NCBI GenBank assembly: GCA_016201285.1
Contig: JACQDE010000044.1
Coordinates: forward strand, 1 to 50,336
DNA from: Acidobacteriota bacterium
Lineage (GTDB): Bacteria; Acidobacteriota; Terriglobia; Acidiferrales; UBA7541
DNA length: 50,336 nucleotides
Direction: 5' to 3'
The notes under the pieces were generated by a model. That model ran no database searches. It worked only from the letters and a program-made list of their open reading frames with translations, and was not told where the DNA came from. The first letter of the stretch is position 1, and the number at the start of each line of letters is the position of its first letter. The translations under genes and the position numbers were made by a program. Below are positions 1-7,827 of the stretch, piece by piece.

Positions 1-1
1 C

Positions 2-595
2 GCCCAAAAGCTCACCAGCGAAGCCGCCACCGATCTCGAAAAAATGGGTATTGGGGTGGATGTTCTCACCATTCAGGAAATCAGCGACGAGGAAGGCTAC
101 CTCGACGCCCTCGGCAAGCGCCGCACCGCTGAAGTGAAGCGCGACGCCACCATCGGCGAGGCCGAAGCCACGCGCGATGCCAAGATCAAGTCCTCGCTGG
201 CGCTCCAGGAAGGCGAGCGCGCCAAATTCTCCGCCGACGCCGAGATTGCGCAGGCCCAGCGCGACTTCGCCATCCGCCAGGCGCAGTATCAGGCAGAAAT
301 TGAAACCCAGAAAGCCAGGGCCGCCCAGGCCGGGCCGCTCTCCGAGGCCACCGCACGCCAGGGCGTCGTCGGTGAAGAAGTCAAAGTCGAACGCACGCGC
401 ACGCAGGAAATGATCTCCGTGCAGGAGCAGGAAGTCGCGCGCAAGCAGAAGGAACTCGAAGCCACGGTGATCAAGCCGGCCGAGGCCGAACGCCAGGCCG
501 CCATCACTCGCGCCGAGGCCTCCAAGCAATCTGCCATCCTCGAGTCGGAAGGCAAGCGCTCGGCGATGATTGCGATGGCCGAAGCCGAGCAGTAA
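2..595 (+). CDS. Flotillin-like / SPFH family protein, C-terminal part (5' end outside window)
   Basis: The reading frame is open from the window edge to a TAA at 593-595. The visible part is almost entirely Ala/Glu/Lys/Arg/Gln-rich coiled coil, with repeated EAEA and AEAE runs. This is typical of the long helical region after the SPFH domain in flotillins and YqiK-like proteins, which scaffold membrane microdomains. The SPFH domain would lie upstream and is not seen. The ending is odd. The frame stops right after AEAEQ, and the codons after the stop read KLRAAA, as expected if the TAA were a mutated CAA (Gln). A coding-like tail then follows in another frame (see 637-825). The gene may therefore be broken near its 3' end. 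The family call is based on composition and repeat pattern. Confidence 0.7.
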   Translation, partial: AQKLTSEAATDLEKMGIGVDVLTIQEISDEEGYLDALGKRRTAEVKRDATIGEAEATRDAKIKSSLALQEGERAKFSADAEIAQAQRDFAIRQAQYQAEIETQKARAAQAGPLSEATARQGVVGEEVKVERTRTQEMISVQEQEVARKQKELEATVIKPAEAERQAAITRAEASKQSAILESEGKRSAMIAMAEAEQ

Positions 596-636
596 AAGCT
601 GCGGGCGGCGGCACGCCCGACGGCGGCTCCTCCGGC

Positions 637-825
637 ATGACGCGCCTCGCAAAAACCGGCCCCGCCGTGGTCTTCAGCCTCTTGCAGCAACTTGAGGCGC
701 TGGGCCTGAACCTGCCCGGCGTGTTGCAACAGCTCGGCATTCAATCCAACGGCGGCACTCCGCCGGGTCCGAGTGGGGCGCCGCCCGCCGAACCCGAATC
801 CCCCTTGAAAGGGAAGAAAGCGTAG
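637..825 (+). CDS. Displaced C-terminal tail of the flotillin-like gene, or a separate 62-residue ORF
   Basis: This frame is open from at least position 592, so it overlaps the upstream stop codon. It encodes a hydrophobic helix pair (PAVVFSLLQQLEALGLNLPG) followed by a Pro/Gly-rich end. The composition fits a flotillin-type C-terminal tail better than an independent gene. There is no clear ribosome binding site before the ATG at 637. The simplest reading is that a frameshift near 592 separated the tail from the body of the upstream gene. The alternative is a small independent ORF. Its stop codon (823-825) lies in the loop of the terminator that follows. Confidence 0.35.
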   Translation: MTRLAKTGPAVVFSLLQQLEALGLNLPGVLQQLGIQSNGGTPPGPSGAPPAEPESPLKGKKA

Positions 826-840
826 GGGCGCTTTCTTTTT
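816..840 (+). terminator. Rho-independent terminator after the flotillin-like gene
   Basis: A 7-bp stem, GAAAGCG (816-822) with CGCTTTC (829-835), has a 6-nt loop and is followed by five T residues. The next gene starts only 11 nt after the T-run. Confidence 0.75.
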
Positions 841-851
841 GGAATCACGTC

Positions 852-1343
852 ATGCCTGGCAAATTCACTTCGCGCACCCCGTGGCGGGAAAAGCTTGAAA
901 AGCCCAAGGTGAAGCTTCCGAAAATCGTCCGTGTGCCTCCCCAGTGGCGGAAGCAGTACGGCACGGGAACGATGGTCATCGCCCGGCCGCTCGATGTGGA
1001 CGCGCTGATCCGCACTGTGCGCAAAGGCAAGCTCGTTACGCAGACGCAGCTTCGCGAGCGGCTTGCGCGCAAGTACCGCGTGGACCACGCCTGCCCGCTG
1101 ACGACCGGCATCTTCGTGCGCATCATCGCCGAGGTTGCCGAAGAGGACCGCCGCGCCGGCAAAAGCCGTGTCACTCCGTACTGGCGCGTGGTCCGCGACG
1201 ATGGCAGCCTCAACGAAAAACTCCCCGGCGGCCCCCCGGCCCAGGCTCGCCGTCTGCGTGCCGAGGGATTTGCCATTGCGGCAGGGAAAGGAAGAAAGCC
1301 GCCGCGCGTAAAGGAATTCGACAAATATCTCGCCCGTCTCTAA
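852..1343 (+). CDS. MGMT-family (alkyltransferase-like) DNA-binding protein lacking the acceptor cysteine
   Basis: This 163-residue protein resembles the C-terminal DNA-binding domain of O6-alkylguanine-DNA alkyltransferases. The region TPYWRVVRDDGSLN (about 108-121) followed by QARRLRAEGF aligns with the P-C-H-R-V active site and the downstream helix of MGMT. The cysteine and histidine positions hold Tyr110 and Trp111. Alkyltransferase-like (ATL) proteins also lack the cysteine, usually with Trp, and flag damaged bases for repair instead of dealkylating them. From this I infer a non-catalytic DNA-lesion sensor. The N-terminal half (1-45) is basic. The gene lies between a terminator (816-840) and the next gene 21 nt downstream, so its promoter must be very close to the start. 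Family assignment is fairly secure; the role is inferred. Confidence 0.7.
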   Translation: MPGKFTSRTPWREKLEKPKVKLPKIVRVPPQWRKQYGTGTMVIARPLDVDALIRTVRKGKLVTQTQLRERLARKYRVDHACPLTTGIFVRIIAEVAEEDRRAGKSRVTPYWRVVRDDGSLNEKLPGGPPAQARRLRAEGFAIAAGKGRKPPRVKEFDKYLARL

Positions 1344-1364
1344 GTCAAAGGACCACGTGTCTCG

Positions 1365-1817
1365 ATGCCGGAAATCTTCCGCACTGCCCCGGTCAAAATC
1401 ACCAGCGAGTCCGCCGTGGTCGTCATTCATTGCAGCGACCCGCGCTACCAGCCACACTTTCAGGATTTCCTCAACGCCGGCCTCAAGCTGGAGCGTTACG
1501 CGCTCATCGCCGTTCCTGGCGGCGCACACTTTCTTACGCTGGTGGATTACCTGCCGAAGTTCTCGTGGGTGGGCTGGCGGTGGCTGAAGTTCGTCCACGA
1601 CGTCGCCCGCGCCGAGCGGCTGATTCTGATCGGGCACGACGAGTGCCGCTGGTATCTCGACATGCGTTTCGGTCACGACGCCAGGCGGCTGCGCGAGCGC
1701 GTCATCGAGGATTTGCGCTGCGTCAGCACCGGCATTACCGAGCGGTTTCCTCATCTTCGCGTCGAGCTCTTCTTCGCTCGCCTCGGCGGCGACCACGCCA
1801 CTATCGAATCCGTGTAG
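1365..1817 (+). CDS. Small beta-carbonic-anhydrase-like protein
   Basis: This 150-residue protein carries the two zinc-binding signatures of beta-carbonic anhydrases: C-x-D-x-R as HCSDPR (Cys23, Asp25, Arg27) and H-x-x-C as GHDEC (His91, Cys94). A VPGGAH segment (about 50-55) matches the usual (R)NAGG region. Zn2+ ligands and the Asp/Arg dyad are therefore present, so CO2 hydration is possible. The protein is shorter than the usual 190-220 residues and diverges elsewhere, so a different zinc-dependent role is also possible. It starts 21 nt after the alkyltransferase-like gene and probably shares its transcript. The stop codon TAG is the first part of a GTAGCG hairpin repeat. Confidence 0.6.
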   Translation: MPEIFRTAPVKITSESAVVVIHCSDPRYQPHFQDFLNAGLKLERYALIAVPGGAHFLTLVDYLPKFSWVGWRWLKFVHDVARAERLILIGHDECRWYLDMRFGHDARRLRERVIEDLRCVSTGITERFPHLRVELFFARLGGDHATIESV

Positions 1818-1836
1818 CGCCGGCCTTTCGGCTGGC
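1814..1836 (+). repeat. GTAGCG palindromic repeat, copy 1 (contains the stop codon)
   Basis: GTAGCG is followed by a stem GCCGGCC / GGCTGGC around a TTTC loop. The TAG at 1815-1817 is the stop codon of the carbonic-anhydrase-like gene. Related copies lie at 25519, 25900, 39760 and 42869. Confidence 0.7.
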
Positions 1837-1898
1837 TCTTATTGCTCTCTGCGCCTCTGCGTTGTGTTGGCTCCCACGCGGCGCAGCGAAGAATCCGC

Positions 1899-1927
1899 TT
1901 GACAAACTCCTGTAACATCTGTATATT
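1899..1927 (+). promoter_or_regulatory. Sigma70-type promoter of the GbsR-family operon
   Basis: TTGACA (1899-1904, perfect -35) and TATATT (1922-1927, -10) are separated by 17 bp. A good ribosome binding site (AGGAG, 1944-1948) precedes the ATG at 1957. Confidence 0.8.
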
Positions 1928-1941
1928 CTGTACTGACAGAA
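1926..1941. promoter_or_regulatory. Candidate operator for the adjacent GbsR/MarR-type regulator
   Basis: A perfect inverted repeat, TTCTGT-ACTG-ACAGAA, overlaps the end of the -10 box and the transcription start region. Its place just upstream of a MarR-fold regulator suggests autorepression. This is inferred from position and symmetry. Confidence 0.55.
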
Positions 1942-1956
1942 ATAGGAGAAATAACG

Positions 1957-2493
1957 ATGGCCCGGCTGACCCCCGTCCAGCAGAAGTTCATCCTCCACTG
2001 GGGCGAAATGGGCACGCGCTGGGGCATCAACCGCACGGTCGCCCAGATCCACGCCCTGCTCTATCTTTCCCCCGACCCTCTGCCCGCCGAGGAAATCGCC
2101 TCCACGCTCGGCGTGGCCCGCTCGAACGTCAGCACCAGCCTGCGCGAGCTGCAAGCCTGGGGCATCGTGCGCGTGGTGCACGCGCTGGGCGACCGCCGCG
2201 ACCATTTCGAATCCATGCGCGATGTCTGGGAGATGTTCCGCATCATTCTCGAGGAGCGCAAGCGCCGGGAGATTGATCCCACGCTGGCGCTGCTGCGCGG
2301 CCTCGTCGCCGAGTCGGCGAAGGGCGCCCAGGCCGACACGCACACCCACGAGCGCCTGGCCGCCATGCTCGAGTTCCTCGACACCGCCGCCGCGTTCTAC
2401 GACGAAGTCCGCCGCATGCCGTCCGGTGCGCTGCGCGGCATCGCAAAGATGCGCGGCAAACTCGGCAAGCTGATCGCCTTCAAAGGCTCTTGA
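1957..2493 (+). CDS. GbsR/MarR-family transcriptional regulator
   Basis: This 178-residue protein has a winged helix-turn-helix of the GbsR type. The segment LPAEEIASTLGVARSNVSTS (about 46-65) is the HTH with recognition helix, followed by a wing containing GDRRDHFE. The C-terminal half is helical and probably forms the dimer interface. GbsR-family repressors sense small molecules and often regulate the operon they head. Here the gene is first in a run of four same-strand genes (28-nt gap, then a 4-nt overlap, then a 22-nt gap). It has a strong promoter with a palindrome over its -10 box, which fits autorepression of the whole operon. The ligand is unknown. Confidence 0.85.
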   Translation: MARLTPVQQKFILHWGEMGTRWGINRTVAQIHALLYLSPDPLPAEEIASTLGVARSNVSTSLRELQAWGIVRVVHALGDRRDHFESMRDVWEMFRIILEERKRREIDPTLALLRGLVAESAKGAQADTHTHERLAAMLEFLDTAAAFYDEVRRMPSGALRGIAKMRGKLGKLIAFKGS

Positions 2494-2521
2494 GGGAGTT
2501 CGCGTCCGGGAGGAGGGAACC

Positions 2522-2932
2522 GTGTTGCGGCGAAGCAGTACCTGGCTGATTGCCATCGGCCTGCTCCACAGCGTGCTTGGCATTGTCTGGGCGGCGGGCT
2601 CGCCCGCGCTCCGCGCGGAATTCATCCGCTCTGGCCTGCTGGACGCCGTCAACGATCACTCGCCACGCGCGACCTTCTACTTCTGGTTTCTGCTCGCCGG
2701 CTTTTGCATGATTCTTCTGGGCCAGCTTGGCCTCTGGGCTGAGCGCGCGCTCCAGCGCCCCCTTCCTGCATTCGTCGGCTGGGAGCTTCTGGTGATTGCG
2801 CTATTCGGCGTCGTTCTGGATCCTGACTCAGGCTTCTGGTTACTTCTTGCGCTCGCGATTTACATCCTCGTGACAGCCCAGCGAGCTGCCAGAGGGGCGC
2901 GAACGGGCAGGCAAGCGGAGGATCAGGCATGA
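2522..2932 (+). CDS. DUF6463-like small integral membrane protein
   Basis: This 136-residue protein starts at GTG, with GGAGG just upstream. It has four predicted hydrophobic helices: roughly 8-26, 47-72, 83-98 and 102-118. The pattern and the N-terminal IGLLHSVLG motif fit the DUF6463 group of small membrane proteins, which has no known function. Its stop overlaps the next ATG (ATGA), so it is translationally coupled to the DCC-family gene. Its place behind a GbsR-type regulator suggests a membrane or stress role, but nothing in the sequence gives a substrate. Confidence 0.7.
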   Translation: MLRRSSTWLIAIGLLHSVLGIVWAAGSPALRAEFIRSGLLDAVNDHSPRATFYFWFLLAGFCMILLGQLGLWAERALQRPLPAFVGWELLVIALFGVVLDPDSGFWLLLALAIYILVTAQRAARGARTGRQAEDQA

Positions 2933-3351
2933 ACGCTCTCTTCTCGGATGGCCCAACAAAGAACAACACGCGCCGCGGCTGGGTTTTCTACGACGCTGAG
3001 TGCGCCTTCTGCACTTCGCTCATTCTCCGGATCGGGCCGGCGCTCCTCCGCCGCGGCTTCCACTGCGCCGCGCTTCAGGATGGATGGGTTGCGCTCGCGC
3101 TTGGCATCCCTCGCGAAGAACTTCTCTCCGACCTCCGCCTGCGCACGGCGCGGGGCGAAATCCTGAACGGCGCGGACGCCATCGTTTATCTCTCGCAATT
3201 CATCTGGTGGGCGTGGCCGATGTACGCCTTCGCGCAAATTCCCAGCCCGCGCGAGCTGCTTCGCGTTGCCTACCGCTGGATCGCTGCGCGCCGCCATTGT
3301 TCCGCTGCCGCCGCGCTGGACGGTGCCCGCCACGCAAAACCGGCCCGTTGA
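2929..3351 (+). CDS. DCC-family (DUF393) thiol-disulfide oxidoreductase-like protein
   Basis: This 140-residue protein has the defining start of the DCC family: WVFYDAECAFCTSL near residues 18-31, with a C-x-x-C pair (Cys25, Cys28) after the Y-D signature. A thioredoxin-like fold with redox activity is expected. The C-terminal part (WWAWPMYAFAQIPSPRELL) is the usual amphipathic region of the family. The start overlaps the previous stop by 4 nt, so it belongs to the GbsR-headed operon. The redox partner is unknown; the membrane protein on either side is a candidate. Confidence 0.8.
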   Translation: MNALFSDGPTKNNTRRGWVFYDAECAFCTSLILRIGPALLRRGFHCAALQDGWVALALGIPREELLSDLRLRTARGEILNGADAIVYLSQFIWWAWPMYAFAQIPSPRELLRVAYRWIAARRHCSAAAALDGARHAKPAR

Positions 3352-3373
3352 GTGAACGGAGGAGTCGCCGATC

Positions 3374-4798
3374 ATGTTCCGCTTCTCGGATCTTTGGCGC
3401 TGGGACGGCACGATCGGCCGCGGCCCTTATGCGCTCATCGGCCTGCTCGCCTTTGCCCTAAAGCACAATCTCGACCGTTTCGTTGCAGGGGCATTTTTCC
3501 AACGCAATTGGGGAGTATTCAACTACTGGGTGCCGCTGTCTGCTGTGGTGCGTATCACTTCGCTCTCGCCGGCCGACAGATTTTTTCTGGGCACTATGCT
3601 GTTGATCTCGCTGCCATTTGTTTGGATAGGTGTCTCGTTGACTCTCAAGCGACTGCGTGCCGCTGGGCTGCCCGGCTGGATGGTCGCGCTGTTTTTTCTC
3701 CCGTTCCTGAATCTGGCTTTTTTCGTGCTGCTCTGTGTTCTGCCTTCGCGCGGAGGAGAAGCGAGCGAACTGCCTCCGCGCGGTCGCGCCGGGGCGCTGC
3801 TCGACCGCCTACTCCCCGATCATCCCTGGGGCAGCGCGGCAGTTGCGATCCTGATCACATCACTGTTCGGTGCTGCCGCCACGGAATTTTCGGCGCGCCT
3901 GCTGACCGAGTACGGCTGGGGACTCTTCACCGCACTGCCGTTTTGTCTGGGCCTAAGCGCGGTACTGCTCCACGGCTATCATCGCTCGCGCTCACTGGCC
4001 AATTGCCTTTTTGTCGCGACGCTGGCTCCAGTGCTCGTCGGTGGGCTGCTGCTGTCATTCGCGGTGGAAGGAGTGATCTGTTTGGTGATGGCCCTGCCGA
4101 TAGGGCTGCCACTCTCGCTTCTCGGGGGCGTAGTGGGCTATTACATCCAGCAGCGCCACTGGAACCGGCTGGATGCGCCGGCAACGCTGGGGATGCTTTT
4201 GCTCCTGGTGCCTTCGATGATGGGGATCGAGGCCGCGCTCCCTCAAACCCCGCCGCTGTATGCCGTCCGTACAGCCCTTGAAATCAATGCCCCGCCGGAG
4301 CGCGTCTGGCAGCAGGTCATAGCCTTCAGTGAGATCACCGAGCCGCCGGAGTGGATTTTCCGAGCCGGCATCGCCTGGCCCATGCGCGCGGAGTTGCACG
4401 GCAACGGCCCCGGCGCCGTGCGCTATTGTATTTTTTCCACCGGCGCATTCGTTGAACCGATCGAAATCTGGGATGAGCCGCGGCTGCTGAAGTTCTCCGT
4501 TGCCTCAAATCCACGGCCGATGCAGGAACTGACTCCTTATGGCGAAATTAACGCGGCGCACCTCGACGGATTCCTTGTCTCCCGCGCCGGCCAGTTCCGG
4601 CTGGAGAGACTCGCGGACGGCCGCACACGGCTCGAGGGCACGACTTGGTATCAGCACGGACTCTGGCCTACGTCGTACTGGCGGGTCTGGTCGGATTTCC
4701 TCATCCACCGCATTCACCTCCGCGTCCTGCGCCACATTCAGAGACAAGCGGAGCAAAGCACGGAATCGCCGCGCAGCTCGAAGGGCAGACAGCAATAA
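3374..4798 (+). CDS. Multipass membrane protein with C-terminal SRPBCC (polyketide cyclase-like) domain
   Basis: This 474-residue protein has two parts. The N-terminal half (about 1-290) has several hydrophobic helices and a DUF805-like beginning (FSDLWRWDGTIGRGPYAL). The C-terminal part (about 300-460) reads as a START/SRPBCC lipid-binding fold: AVRTALEINAPPERVWQQV at the start, and a terminal helix ending in LRVLRHIQRQ. Proteins with this architecture occur in Acidobacteriota, with no proven function. An inferred role is binding a hydrophobic ligand at the membrane. It is the last gene of the GbsR-headed operon, 22 nt after the DCC gene. The next gene converges from the other strand. Confidence 0.75.
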   Translation: MFRFSDLWRWDGTIGRGPYALIGLLAFALKHNLDRFVAGAFFQRNWGVFNYWVPLSAVVRITSLSPADRFFLGTMLLISLPFVWIGVSLTLKRLRAAGLPGWMVALFFLPFLNLAFFVLLCVLPSRGGEASELPPRGRAGALLDRLLPDHPWGSAAVAILITSLFGAAATEFSARLLTEYGWGLFTALPFCLGLSAVLLHGYHRSRSLANCLFVATLAPVLVGGLLLSFAVEGVICLVMALPIGLPLSLLGGVVGYYIQQRHWNRLDAPATLGMLLLLVPSMMGIEAALPQTPPLYAVRTALEINAPPERVWQQVIAFSEITEPPEWIFRAGIAWPMRAELHGNGPGAVRYCIFSTGAFVEPIEIWDEPRLLKFSVASNPRPMQELTPYGEINAAHLDGFLVSRAGQFRLERLADGRTRLEGTTWYQHGLWPTSYWRVWSDFLIHRIHLRVLRHIQRQAEQSTESPRSSKGRQQ

Positions 4799-4842
4799 GA
4801 AGTATTCGAGACAGATTTCCAAGTGAGTATTTGGACTGCGCG

Positions 4843-5844
4843 CTACATCCCGGCCAGGGCTTCGAGTTTCTGGAGGTCGCCGGCGCTGCCGATAGCGATC
4901 AAGTGGTCGCCGGCGCAGAGCACCTCATCCGGCGCCGGGCTGAAGGTCATCGTCCCGTCAATCTTCCTCAAGGCCACGATCATCACGCCGGTCCGCTTGC
5001 GGATCTGCGCGCCTTCCAGTGTTTTGCCGGCCAGCGCCGAATGATCGGGTATGAGGAGTTCTTCGATCTGAATATCCATGCGCTGGCTGCCGAACGCGCT
5101 GTCAATGAAGTCCAGCACGTGCGGGCGCAGCACGAGCTGCACGATGCGATGCCCGATGAACTGGTAGGGCGAGAGCACCTGCGTGGCGCCGGCGCGCCGC
5201 AGCTTGGGGATGGCCTCTTCCTCGCTGGCCCGGGCGATGATGGGCATCCCCGGCCGCATGCCGCTGGCCGTCAGGACGATGTACAGGTTATCGGCATCAG
5301 AAGTCACCGCGGCCACCAGGCCTTTGGCGTGCTCGATGCGCGCCTGGCGCAACGACTCTTCGGTGGCGCCGCTCCCGATCAGCACCGGGATGTCTTCCTT
5401 CGCGGCCCACTCCGCGCGTTGCTGGTCAACCTCGATGATGAGGCAGGGGATTTTGTGCGCGCGGAACTCCCGAGCGACGGTGCGGCCCACGCGGCCGGCC
5501 CCGCAGATGATGTAATGGTCTTTCATCCTTGCGATGTCGCGTTCCAAGCGCCGCCTTCCCACGAACGAACCGAGCTCGAATTCTAACAGAGCCTGCGTCG
5601 CCGTGGCCACCAGCAGACCGCCCGCCGTCACCGAAGACAAAATCAGAAAGATGTTGAAGATGCGTCCCTCGTGGGAGAGGGTGCGGATTTCCCCATAACC
5701 GACCGTCGTCATCGTGATGACGGTCATGTACAGGCCGTCGAACCAGGGCCAGCCCTCGATGATGTGAAACCCGGTGGCGCCGATGGCGCAGACGGCCACA
5801 ATCAGCAGGAACGCGAGCAGCAATCTGGTTCTGAGCGTCATCAT
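4843..5844 (-). CDS. Potassium channel with RCK (TrkA-N/TrkA-C) domains
   Basis: This 333-residue protein has two membrane helices (about 8-22 and 64-86) flanking a pore loop with the selectivity filter TVGYGE (47-52), diagnostic of K+ channels. A Rossmann-fold RCK N domain follows (YIICGAGRVGRTVA, 111-124, with the G-x-G-x-x-G nucleotide loop). It ends in a TrkA-C domain (about 240-333, with the GDHLIAIG strand near the end). This is the MthK-like two-TM channel with regulatory RCK domains, gated by ligands such as Ca2+ or nucleotides. It lies 69 nt downstream of bshA on the same strand. Length and architecture are normal. Confidence 0.93.
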   Translation of the reverse strand: MMTLRTRLLLAFLLIVAVCAIGATGFHIIEGWPWFDGLYMTVITMTTVGYGEIRTLSHEGRIFNIFLILSSVTAGGLLVATATQALLEFELGSFVGRRRLERDIARMKDHYIICGAGRVGRTVAREFRAHKIPCLIIEVDQQRAEWAAKEDIPVLIGSGATEESLRQARIEHAKGLVAAVTSDADNLYIVLTASGMRPGMPIIARASEEEAIPKLRRAGATQVLSPYQFIGHRIVQLVLRPHVLDFIDSAFGSQRMDIQIEELLIPDHSALAGKTLEGAQIRKRTGVMIVALRKIDGTMTFSPAPDEVLCAGDHLIAIGSAGDLQKLEALAGM

Positions 5845-5913
5845 GGGCGGGGGGAATCGTCCTTCGGCAGGGAACCGTTGTCAAGCGGCGAGAAGAAATG
5901 GCGTGGCGCGCCT

Positions 5914-7059
5914 CTATGTTCCGGCGGCGGCCTCGCGGGCCAGCACTTTGTTGTAGTACGACTCGTACCGGGGAATGATCTTGCTGGCACAAAACTCCCA
6001 GCTCGCGTTCTCGCGCGCCTTCTGGCCCATCTCCCGGCCGCGATCGGCGCGAGAGAGAATATCAATCGCGTGTTTGCCTGCCGCCGCCACATCGCGCGGC
6101 ACCACCAGATAGCCGTCCGCGCCGTGCTTGACCACCTCCGGCAGCCCGCCGACGCGCGAGGCGATCACCGGAACCTCGCAGGCCATCGCTTCGAGCGCCG
6201 CGAGCCCGAAAGATTCCAGGTCGCTCGGCAGCAGAAACAGGTCCGCCTGGGAGAGCTTGTCATAGACGCGGTCCTGTTTGCCGAGGAAGTGGACGTCGCG
6301 CGCCAGCCCTTTCTGCCGCACCAGCCATTCCGCGGCGCCGCGGTCCGGGCCGTCGCCGATGAGCACCAGCTTGGCGCGCATTTTCTCCCGGACGAGCGCG
6401 AAGATCTCCACCACGTCGGTCACACGCTTCACCGGGCGGAAGTTCGAGAGGTGCATCAGGATGGGTTCCCCGTCCGGGGCCCATTCGGCGCGCAGTTCCG
6501 GCATTTCGTGGCGGCGGTACACATCGCAGTTCACGAAGTTGGGGATCACTTCGATCGGCCGTTTGATTTCAAACTCCCGCTGCGTGCGCTCCTTCAGATA
6601 CGTGGAAATGGCAGTGACGCCGTCGCTCTGCTCAATCGAAAAGCGCGTAATGGGCAGATAGCTCCGGTCCGCCCCAACCAAGGTGATGTCCGTTCCGTGC
6701 AGCGTGGTGATGAACGGCAGTCCGGCATTGCGCGATGCCGCCATGGACCGCGCCAGCAGCGCGCTCACCGAGTGCGGAATCGCATAGTGCACGTGCAGCA
6801 AGTCCAGCCCGGCTGATTCCGCCACCTCGCCCATCTTCACCGCCAGCGCCAGCGCGTAGGGCGGGTGATCAAACAGCGGATACGTGGACACCTCGACCTC
6901 ATGGAAATGGATGCGGTCACTCGACGGGTCCAGGCGGAAAGGAGGGGCGTAGCTGATGAAATGAACCTCGTGCCCGCGCGCGGCCAACTCCATGCCCAAT
7001 TCCGTGGCCACCACGCCGGAGCCGCCATAGGTCGGATAACAGGTGATCCCAATTTTCAT
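5914..7059 (-). CDS. bshA: N-acetyl-alpha-D-glucosaminyl L-malate synthase (bacillithiol biosynthesis)
   Basis: This 381-residue GT4 glycosyltransferase begins [20 protein letters not shown], the characteristic BshA N-terminus. It also has [21 protein letters not shown] and the C-terminal GT4 donor-binding segment [17 protein letters not shown]. BshA joins UDP-GlcNAc to L-malate, the first step of bacillithiol synthesis, so the host probably uses bacillithiol as its low-molecular-weight thiol. bshB and bshC are not in the window. The gene is convergent neither with its neighbours nor overlapping them; its start faces the thioesterase region on the other strand. Confidence 0.92.
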   Translation of the reverse strand: MKIGITCYPTYGGSGVVATELGMELAARGHEVHFISYAPPFRLDPSSDRIHFHEVEVSTYPLFDHPPYALALAVKMGEVAESAGLDLLHVHYAIPHSVSALLARSMAASRNAGLPFITTLHGTDITLVGADRSYLPITRFSIEQSDGVTAISTYLKERTQREFEIKRPIEVIPNFVNCDVYRRHEMPELRAEWAPDGEPILMHLSNFRPVKRVTDVVEIFALVREKMRAKLVLIGDGPDRGAAEWLVRQKGLARDVHFLGKQDRVYDKLSQADLFLLPSDLESFGLAALEAMACEVPVIASRVGGLPEVVKHGADGYLVVPRDVAAAGKHAIDILSRADRGREMGQKARENASWEFCASKIIPRYESYYNKVLAREAAAGT

Positions 7060-7169
7060 CTCGTAGACTCTACCTTTCGCGTGCCGGCCGTCGCAAGCCA
7101 GCTTGCCGTCAAGCCGGAGCGGATGCTACATTCCCATGTTCCCATTGGACGCGCGAGGAGCGGGTTCGG

Positions 7170-7307
7170 GTGCTGCGACTTGCGAACAAAGCGGCCTTCA
7201 TCCCCGGCGGCGGAACGGGCATCGGCCGCGCCTGCGCGCTGCTGTTGGCCCGGGAAGGCGCGCAGGCGACGTTGGCGGGCCGCCACAGCGGCCTGACGGC
7301 TTACTGA
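7170..7307 (+). pseudogene. Short-chain dehydrogenase remnant (N-terminal Rossmann segment only)
   Basis: The frame GTG..TGA encodes 45 residues, including AAFIPGGGTGIGRACALLLA followed by REGAQATLAGR. This is the beta1-alphaA-beta2 nucleotide-binding start of an SDR enzyme (G-G-G-T-G-I-G). The frame then ends, and the catalytic Ser-Tyr-Lys part is missing. The thioesterase ATG begins 1 nt after this stop. It reads as the 5' stub of a deleted SDR gene. Confidence 0.6.
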
Positions 7308-7308
7308 C

Positions 7309-7758
7309 ATGCGCCCGCACTTGTCCAAACTTGCCCGTCTGGCGGAGAGCGAGTTCGCACGCCGCCTGCGCGAAAGCAATTCCGGCCGGCTGTTCGGCTT
7401 CGAGCTGGAAGCTGCGGAGCCTGGCCGCGCGGTCATCCTGATGCGCGTGCGCCCAAAGCATCGCCAGGTGCATGGGGTGGTGCACGGAGGCATTCTCGCT
7501 GCGCTGGCCGATACCGCCGCGGGCGTGGCCTGCTACATGCTCCTGCCGCGCGGCACGCGCCTCGCGACCATCGAAATGAAGATCAATTACCTGGAGCCGG
7601 TGGAGAAGGGAACCATCGTGGCCGAGGCGCGCGTGCTCCGTAAGGGCCGCACCACTGCGGTCGCCGAATGCGACGTCCGTGACGCCGATGGCGCGCTCGT
7701 CGCGAAGTCCCTCCTGACATTCTCGATTGGCAGGATCGAAAGAAGAAGGCGGTCGTGA
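7309..7758 (+). CDS. PaaI-family hotdog-fold thioesterase
   Basis: This 149-residue single hotdog domain has the PaaI/YbgC signature HGGILAALADTAAG (59-72). His59-Gly-Gly and Asp68 stand in the usual catalytic helix. ATIEMKINYLEPV is the conserved central strand. It probably hydrolyses acyl- or aryl-CoA thioesters; the substrate cannot be read from sequence. It follows a truncated SDR gene by 1 nt, which may mark a former two-gene unit. It converges with hfq, and the two share a long inverted repeat between their stops. Confidence 0.85.
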   Translation: MRPHLSKLARLAESEFARRLRESNSGRLFGFELEAAEPGRAVILMRVRPKHRQVHGVVHGGILAALADTAAGVACYMLLPRGTRLATIEMKINYLEPVEKGTIVAEARVLRKGRTTAVAECDVRDADGALVAKSLLTFSIGRIERRRRS

Positions 7759-7778
7759 CTGTAGAACGCGGAAAATGG

Positions 7779-7821
7779 GGCAGGCCGAAACATTTCGCCG
7801 CCCGCGACGCTTCGGCCTGCC
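7779..7821. terminator. Shared inverted repeat between the convergent thioesterase and hfq genes
   Basis: A perfect 11-bp inverted repeat, GGCAGGCCGAA (7779-7789) and TTCGGCCTGCC (7811-7821), has a 21-nt loop and sits between two convergent stop codons. It could terminate both transcripts. It lacks a long T-run in the plus direction. Confidence 0.55.
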
Positions 7822-7827
7822 GGAGAC

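Noticed and set aside
593..595. Stop of the flotillin-like gene as a recoded codon, given the tRNA-Sec in the window
   Set aside because: The codon is TAA, not TGA, and there is no hairpin of SECIS type just downstream.
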